Positions 7,324 through 12,661 of a stretch of 12,661 bases of DNA are shown in pieces (positions within the stretch are counted from its first letter, which is position 1; every line of letters begins with the position of its first letter). The stretch covers positions 1 to 12,661 of the forward strand of contig NW_017264849.1 in NCBI RefSeq assembly GCF_000149955.1. Reading direction: 5' to 3'. A program made the position numbers and the translations under genes. The notes beneath the pieces were generated by a model, which was not told the DNA's origin, searched no databases, and saw only the letters and a list, made by a program, of their open reading frames with translations. The DNA comes from Fusarium oxysporum f. sp. lycopersici 4287. Lineage: Eukaryota > Ascomycota > Sordariomycetes > Hypocreales > Nectriaceae.

Positions 7324-8972
7324 ATGCAGGAAACAAACAGCTCCGAGCCTACAGCAACCATGGCTCAAACCTTTGAGCGCATCGCGAACGACTTACAGCC
7401 CAAACTTCATCGATGCGCCCGGGCTCCGCAGAGGATAGTTGAATTCGAGAAAGCCGGCCGGTCTTTCTTCGGCGTCAAGGCCTGCGCTGTTGACCATGAC
7501 ATCAACGACCTCTCTTGGGGAAAAGGGTCCGACTTTATCCTCGATTTCGGCATCCATATGGTCGGATATCTTTCATTCCACTTGGACTACGTCGGGCAAA
7601 ACATGGACGCGCCATGTCGGCTCCGTCTCACCTTTGGCGAGTCGCCACTTGATGTGACAATGGATATGAACAATGTGAACACCTGGATCAGCACCGCTTG
7701 GCTTCCCGACGAGGTCATCAATATCGACATATGCCCGCAGACAATAAGTCTTCCCCGTCGATACTCCTTCCGATACTTGCGCGTTCAGATCATTGATACG
7801 TCTCCCAAGTTCAAGGTGTCGTTCTCGAATGTACGATGCGAATCAGTCAGCGCCGTCAGTCAAGGCCATCAGATCGATGCGGTGGAGTTTCCAGATCCCC
7901 TTCTGCAGGACATCGACCACGTTTGTATTTCCACGCTGAGAGATTGCATGCAGACTGTATTTGAAGATGGCCCAAGGAGAGATAGAAGGCTTTGGATTGG
8001 AGATCTTCGTCTCCAAGCTCTAGCAAACTACAGCACATTTCGGGATTTAGATCTTGTCAAGAGATGTCTTTTCCAGTTTGCAGCAGTCCGACGTGAGGAC
8101 GGCTCGTTGCCAGCGTGCATCTTTGAAAATCCCACGTTGACGGCTTCGACAGACTACATCGCCGACTACGATGCTCTATTTGCCGCTATTGTGTATGACT
8201 ATGTTGAGGCTTCTGGGGATATGGAGACTGGGCTTCTCCTTTGGGAGACTGTTCTCGACTGTCCAAAGCGACTACTGAGCAACCTCAATTCCACCTCCTA
8301 TGTTTTCGAGGCCGAGCGCAGCAAGCATCACATCTTTCTCGACTGGGCAAAGGGTCTCGATAAGAGCGCGGGAGCTCACGGGGTATTACTCTATTGTCTG
8401 AAGGTCACGAACAAGCTCGCCGTGCGCCTGAACAAGCAGCCTCCCTACAACGAATTAATTCTCAAAATGACAGACGCTGCAAACTCATTCCTAAAAGACG
8501 GTATTTTTGTGTCTGGGCAAGCTCAGCAAATCAGCTACGCCTCCGCCGCATGGCTCGTTCTATGCGGAGCCCTTTCCTCCAGAAATCGCTCGCAAAGCCT
8601 TCCTCGCCACTCTTTGCACACCCAAATGCCGTGAAGCCACTAACGCCTTACCTATGGCACCACGTTTGCGACGCTCTCGCGATGCTGGGATGCTACAATG
8701 AATGTGTTGATCTTATCAAGTCTTACTGGGGCGGTATGGTGGAGGCAGGGGCAGACACGTTCTGGGAATGTTATGATGCGCAGGATTGTATGGCTAGTCC
8801 ATATGGGGATGTACGGAATAACAGTTGGTGCCATGCTTGGAGCTGTACGCCGACATACCTGCTTAGGACGACGCTGCGAGATACGATCAAGGCGAGAGGC
8901 GTAGGTAAGGTCACGATGGATGAGCTAGACCAAAAATGGATCAAGAGATCTTTGGGTGATTCTGTAGTATAA
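7324..8972 (+). CDS. GH78 alpha-L-rhamnosidase-like glycoside hydrolase, two frameshifts
   Basis: No intron is needed. Allowing for two surplus bases (near 8578 and 8624) the product is 548 aa, or 536 aa from the second ATG at 7360, which has the better context (ACCATGG). An N-terminal beta-rich part (FILDFGIHMVGYLSFHL, RLRLTFGESP) precedes the helical catalytic barrel. CMQTVFEDGPRRDRRLWIGD (residues 208-227) matches the GH78 acid motif DCPxREKLGWxGD: D215, D220 and D227 fall on its three acidic positions, with Asp replacing Glu at the second. WGGMVEAGADTFWE supplies the general-base Glu (E481 after correction). No signal peptide is seen, so the enzyme is probably cytosolic and would act on imported glycosides. 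Uncorrected, the first frame stops at 8634 after 436 aa and lacks the general base, so the gene would be inactive. It is divergent from a sugar porter and followed by a regulator. Rhamnoside specificity is not proven. Confidence 0.82.
8578..8624 (+). other. Two closely spaced frameshifts in the GH78-like gene
   Basis: Up to codon TCC at 8575-8577 the frame gives VLCGALS. From 8579 the next frame gives PEIARKAFLATLCTP. From 8625 the third frame gives NAVKPLTPYLWHH. One surplus base at about 8578 (in TTTCCTCC) and another at about 8624 (in CCCAAAT) rejoin a continuous family-like sequence. No GT-AG intron of usable size fits. Confidence 0.8.
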
Positions 8973-9225
8973 TGTATCATAAGCTGGGAGTTAAGATTGT
9001 GACCGACATCAATCACTTGTGATGGATTTCGGATAGCCCGAATGGGGCTTAACCTGCTTGTGCTTGAATGTTAATGAGAGTCAAAGGCAGGACCAGTATG
9101 TCTTAGTCGAACAAGCATAAAGCCTGGTGAACAATGCCGAGCATTTAAAACGCCTTTCTATATAGCTTGATAAAGAAAGGTAATAAAGAATAGAGGCTCC
9201 TTAAATTCAAGTATTAGGCCAGCTA

Positions 9226-9267
9226 CCTACCCTGGAATATTGATCCAAGGTGCTGATATAGGGTAGG
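9226..9267. repeat. 8-bp inverted repeat CCTACCCT / AGGGTAGG
   Basis: Perfect arms with a 26-nt loop, about 190 bp upstream of the regulator. It could be the core of a small degenerate element or a chance hairpin. There is no terminator-like feature to explain. Confidence 0.35.
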
Positions 9268-9394
9268 CCCTTGCATGAGTGAGAAGTGAATGACACCTAC
9301 TAACCTAAAATTACAGCGCTAGGCCGAGCTGGACTAGCATGCCCCAGCTTTTAGCTGAGCCTGCACTTAATTTATTCATAAACCCTGCACACGG

Positions 9395-9409
9395 TCGGGG
9401 AGGACCCGA
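9395..9409. promoter_or_regulatory. TCGGGGAG half-site upstream of the regulator (possible autoregulation)
   Basis: TCGGG and CCCGA form a 5-bp inverted repeat with a 5-nt centre, and the left side contains the CGGGGA core of the two sites at 7043 and 7111. Spacing differs (CGG-N7-CCG, against N9), so it is a related but imperfect site. It ends about 40 bp before the ATG of the Zn2Cys6 gene. Confidence 0.4.
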
Positions 9410-9450
9410 ACCTCTTACTCTGCTCGATACCCTCTCTTCTTTCTCCCATA

Positions 9451-11588
9451 ATGCAGTCTCAAGCCCACACCCAAGACGATGCTTCAACGGAGACCAGCCG
9501 CACAAACAAGAGAACTCGCCTTGACCCACAGCCAAATGCAACGGGCGGAGACCGATCCTCGGGCGCCCAGCCAACCCGGAGACGCGTTGCCGTAGCATGC
9601 AAAGTGTGCCGTTCCAGGAAGACGAAGTGCGACAGCCGCTGGCCGGTTTGCAGCTACTGTGAGAAGAGCAACTCTGAGTGCCGATACGATACTGTAGACT
9701 CGGCAGATCGGCCCTTGTACGTTTTTCTTTTTCCTTTTCTTGACTCCATGAACTGACCAGGATCTCTTTCGGCTGAAGAAGTCATGATTTGGGCATGCAG
9801 ATCTTGGAGGCCGTCCGAGACTTATCACAAGTTGTGAAAGAACAACGCTCACCGGACGTATCCGATACACCCTCTCATACCCAACATGTAATACAGCCAA
9901 CAAGACATAGTGAAGCTGACTCCCTGGTCAACTTAACTGCTACACCACAGTCCATTCCAGCTCCCGAAGGTCACGTTGAAAGATTCTCAGAAGGACTCGA
10001 TAGGATCTTGACATGGAATGTGTTTCCACAAGAAATCGACCCTATCCCCGTCGATGACGGGAGCTTGATGGCTATGCCCGACGAGCTCCCTCCAATACGT
10101 TTCCCAGAGCTAAAGAGGTTGCAGAAATGCTATCTCAGTACTGTCCACAGCGTCAACCCCATTCTAGACGTCGCTGTTCTCGACCAGTATGTTACAAAAG
10201 TCTCCGAAAATGGCCTGGACTGGACGACGCAGACATGCCTTGTTGCCCTTGTATGTGCCATCGGCGCATTGTGTCACGACCCGCATGTCGAAACACCAAA
10301 GAGCCATAATAGTTGGGATGTTGACCAAACCACGGATATTGCTTATAGGTACTGGAGCGTCGCGTGTAAACGGCTTGGGAGAGCAATGAGTCACAATACG
10401 TTGGAATCAGCCCAGTGTTTGTGTTTGGCAGGGTAAGATGCTTTGGTGCAGAGGATATACCTCTTGTAGTTCTCGAATCTATACGGAGGCAAGCAAACTG
10501 ACGTGAGTTGTAGCATCTGGTTTATGTGTAATCTACAACCACTCGAGGCCTGGAGGTATTTTACGATGGCAGGAAACTCCTGTTATTCTGCAATATGGGC
10601 CAGGTAAGACATCACGGATTAAGAACGCCGATGTCAACACTTACACAGCTCATAGAGAATCTACCATGCCTTCCTGGCCACAGAATTCCCCTTCCAGTCC
10701 ACAAGCAATCAAGCAAAGCATTTTCTACACCGCATATAAATCAGAAGTGTACGTGAGAAGCTCTGTCAGTATGTCCTATTACTAATATAGGTGGTCGCAC
10801 ATAGCGAGATTCGCTACGAGATACCCAGCTTGCCTGGCTCGATGCTGGAACACATCGAGGATCGCCTCACGTTTCCGTCACCGCCAGCAGCGAATTGCCT
10901 GTTCGACGAGACTATAGCTTGGTACTACTTCCTCGCAGACATCGCCGCCCGACATTTGATCAACCGCATCGTCGACGCCAAGGTCGAGATCTCCGGGTGC
11001 CCCAGCGAAGTGCAAGCCAGGTCTTTACTCCGATCATACGAGGTTTTCGGCTCACAGCTGCAAGACTGGTATCTGTCCCTACCGCCAGAGATATCTTTCC
11101 CGCCGCCGGATGCAACTATTTCCCCCGAGTCGAATATCTATAAAAGAATCCTTCGTTCGCGGTATCTCTTTATCAAGGAGCTTCTGTGTCGGCCGTTCGT
11201 ACGACTGTGTCTCAACTACGACCTTGAACTCCCCAGCGCCCTGGATGATGAGATAGTCAGTATAGCCTCCCTGGGCCTCCAGTATTGCGCTTGGAGACTA
11301 AAGGCTGTGGATCGAATGAACAAGCTCGATCATGGACTGTGGATATGGATTCGAAATAGCACAGCTTGCTCTATGATACTGATTGGTGCTGCTCGGAGCC
11401 TCCATTTCCACTCTGTCACTGCATCTAAGCGACTAGTACTTCCTCAAGACTGGCGTGAGATTGTTGTTTCTTTCTTACATGGGCTTGAGAAGTATTCTCA
11501 CGAGACAAGAGGCGGCGTAGCTGCATGCTATCGACTTGTGACATGGGGTCTTGACGGGTTTCAACCAAGCTCACCGGATATCATTTGA
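9451..11588 (+). CDS. Zn2Cys6 fungal transcription factor, five exons
   Basis: Exons 9451-9716, 9779-10432, 10514-10603, 10656-10748 and 10805-11588; protein 628 aa, normal for the family. The zinc cluster CKVCRSRKTKC...CSYCEKSNSEC has cysteines at 50, 53, 60, 67, 70 and 77 (C-x2-C-x6-C-x6-C-x2-C-x6-C), preceded by basic RRR. A short helix, LGMQILEAVRDLSQVVK, follows. The fungal-specific middle homology region begins near residue 190 (LPPIRFPELKRLQKCYLSTV) and continues through SAQCLCLAG-IWFMCNLQPLEAWRYF and YKSE-EIRYEIP. It is a nuclear DNA-binding regulator. Intron 1 ends in a tandem AAGAAG acceptor (9778 or 9781), 21-24 nt after a CTGAC branch site. Intron 4 has alternative donor/acceptor pairs that also keep frame; GT|GTACGT with ACATAG is chosen because it yields YKSEVEIRYEIP. 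No frame break is needed. Probable targets are the adjacent importer and hydrolase (inferred). Confidence 0.87.
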
Positions 11589-11636
11589 CAAGATAAATAG
11601 ACAACACAGTATTTCATTCTTGTAACTCGAAGGAAC
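11589..11636. other. 48-bp convergent intergenic gap
   Basis: The stop codons of the regulator and the DHA1 transporter are only 48 bp apart and the genes converge, so their 3' UTRs almost certainly overlap. AAGATAAATAG just after the regulator's stop may serve as a 3'-end signal. Confidence 0.6.
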
Positions 11637-12661
11637 TTAGTCTAGCTGATACTTTGCCCCGGTTCTTAGGCGCTCCCCATATCTATAAGATATAACAATC
11701 ATGCTGATCATAGCCAACGATACACCCGCAAGCAATGTATTCCCCCATCCCTGGCCGATGGCATCAAACATCTTTGGACCAGCAAGAGGCAAAAGCGCAC
11801 CTCCAATACTTCTAAGTACAGTGTTCGCCGCAGTAGCACTAGCAGCATAAGTCGGGAAAGCGTCTACCAAATAAGTGCTCACAGAAGTAAACACTGTGAT
11901 CATCCCAAACCCAATCATAAACGTGCCAATGACAGGCACAAACCAAAAGACTCCATACTCTGTTGTCCATCCATATACCAAAAGCCCGATTGGAATTATC
12001 GCACTGCACGGTATCATGAGGGGGAGACGGTACTCGGGTTTGAGTTCGCCGCCTCGGGCCATTCTTCTCAGGATTGGATCTGAGACCATGCCGAAGAGTA
12101 TAAGTCCGACAATCTGACCGCATCCGAAGCCGAGATAGATAAGACCGACGTTGGTGACTATGCCATATTTCGTTTTGAAGGTTTCGGAGACCGTCGTGAA
12201 TAAAAGGTATAGAGTTCCGTAGGCGATTGCGGTCAGGAATGAGAGGCCGAAGATAATTGGCGAGAAGAAAAGCATCTTCAATGGGCGGGCCAGGCTTCTC
12301 TTGATGAGTTGGCTGTGCGGCGTTGCGACTGGCAAGTCTGCGGTGTCACACTCCTTTTGCAATTTCCTGAGTTTCTTTCTCTGAAGGGTTGGAGCGTGAG
12401 TCTCTTTTTGGACGAAGGCGCAGATAACAAGCACAGCCCCAGTCTGGAACAACATATCAGTACATGCAGGATACAGAACCGTCAGAAACGAATCTCCCTA
12501 CCATTATAATAAGCAGCCAAAAGTTCCATCTCCAACCCAGACCTCTCGAGACATACGCACCCACAGCAGGCCCGAGACTCGGACCCAGCAACACAGGCAT
12601 ATTCCAGATAGCCATCGCGCGACCGCGCTCCTCCTGAGAGAAACCAGTCTGCAACGCTCGC
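11637..12661 (-). CDS. DHA1-type MFS drug/H+ antiporter, C-terminal part (5' end beyond window)
   Basis: Exons on the minus strand: 12661-12502 (partial) and 12443-11637, with a 58-nt intron 12444-12501 (donor GTAGGG, acceptor TTCCAG, phase 0). The visible 321 residues start before helix 5. EERGRAMAIWNMPVLLGPSLGPAVGA holds the antiporter motif C (GPxxGP), followed by GWRWNFWLL and the cytoplasmic loop ETHAPTLQRKKLRK. The C-terminal helices include SPIIFGLSFLTAIAYGTLYLL, RLPLMIPCSAIIPIGLLVYGW and FGMITVFTSVSTYLVDAFP. This layout is that of fungal plasma-membrane exporters of drugs, toxins or polyamines in the DHA1 family. The substrate is unknown. The frame is intact. Proximity to the regulator and hydrolase permits a role in expelling a product or aglycone, but that is inference. 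Confidence 0.87.

Larger units (their letters stand above)
8973..9450. other. Intergenic region: GH78-like 3' flank and regulator promoter
   Basis: No gene is seen. From about 9140 to 9270 there is TA-rich sequence with TATATAG and TAATAAAG words, and an 8-bp inverted repeat CCTACCCT (9226-9233)/AGGGTAGG (9260-9267). It may be a small decayed element. The last 60 bp before the regulator's ATG are GC-normal and hold the half-site described at 9395-9409. Minus-strand frames here (such as 9311-9598) are read as shadows of the regulator's 5' end. Confidence 0.45.

Noticed and set aside
7073..7438. 121-aa plus-strand ORF in the divergent promoter
   Set aside because: It has no family resemblance, crosses the palindrome and the CCAAT boxes, and overlaps the GH78 start in another frame.
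9761..9800. Apparent frameshift in the regulator: SAEEVMI reads in one frame just before LGMQILEAV in another
   Set aside because: A normal intron ending at AAG (9778 or 9781), with a CTGAC branch site upstream, joins the zinc cluster to LGMQILEAV in frame. The SAEEVMI words are then intronic or off-frame.
9484..9903. 139-aa minus-strand ORF
   Set aside because: Shadow of the zinc-cluster exon and intron 1. The plus strand carries the unmistakable cysteine cluster.
1..12661. tRNA, rRNA, CRISPR array, bacterial operon or phage features
   Set aside because: None recognised on either strand. Introns, zinc-cluster regulator and RIP footprint indicate fungal nuclear DNA.

Overview
The window looks like nuclear DNA of a filamentous ascomycete (Pezizomycotina). 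The genes have short 45-81 nt GT-AG introns. There are a Zn2Cys6 transcription factor and two fungal-type MFS transporters. A 1.7 kb block is extremely TA-rich and nearly free of CpG, as left by repeat-induced point mutation (RIP). No species can be named from the sequence alone.

Layout. Positions 1-217 (-) hold a fragment of a Ty1/copia polyprotein at the reverse transcriptase/RNase H junction. Positions 241-1939 are the RIP-like block, bounded by 8-bp inverted ends, probably a dead DNA transposon. Positions 2206-3846 (+) encode an intact AAA+ ATPase with one intron. After a gene-free stretch, 4776-6538 (-) is a four-exon sugar-porter MFS gene with one frameshift. It shares a 785-bp divergent promoter with 7324-8972 (+), a GH78 (alpha-L-rhamnosidase-like) glycoside hydrolase gene with two frameshifts. 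Next comes a five-exon Zn2Cys6 regulator at 9451-11588 (+). Converging on it with a 48-bp gap is a DHA1-type drug/H+ antiporter at 11637-12661 (-), cut by the window edge.

How the genes may work together (inference). The importer, the hydrolase without a signal peptide, the regulator and the effluxer look like a small glycoside-utilisation cluster: take up a glycoside, cleave it in the cell, expel the product or aglycone. The strongest support is in the DNA between importer and hydrolase. It holds two copies of the same inverted repeat, CGGGGA-N3-TCCCCG, of the kind bound by Zn2Cys6 dimers, framed by inverted CCAAT boxes. Related half-sites lie on the importer side and just upstream of the regulator itself.

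The importer and hydrolase carry the only three frameshifts seen in the window. All three have the same polarity (one extra base in the gene's sense). Either the catabolic pair is freshly pseudogenised, or the assembly carries insertion errors. The flanking reading frames are otherwise well preserved.
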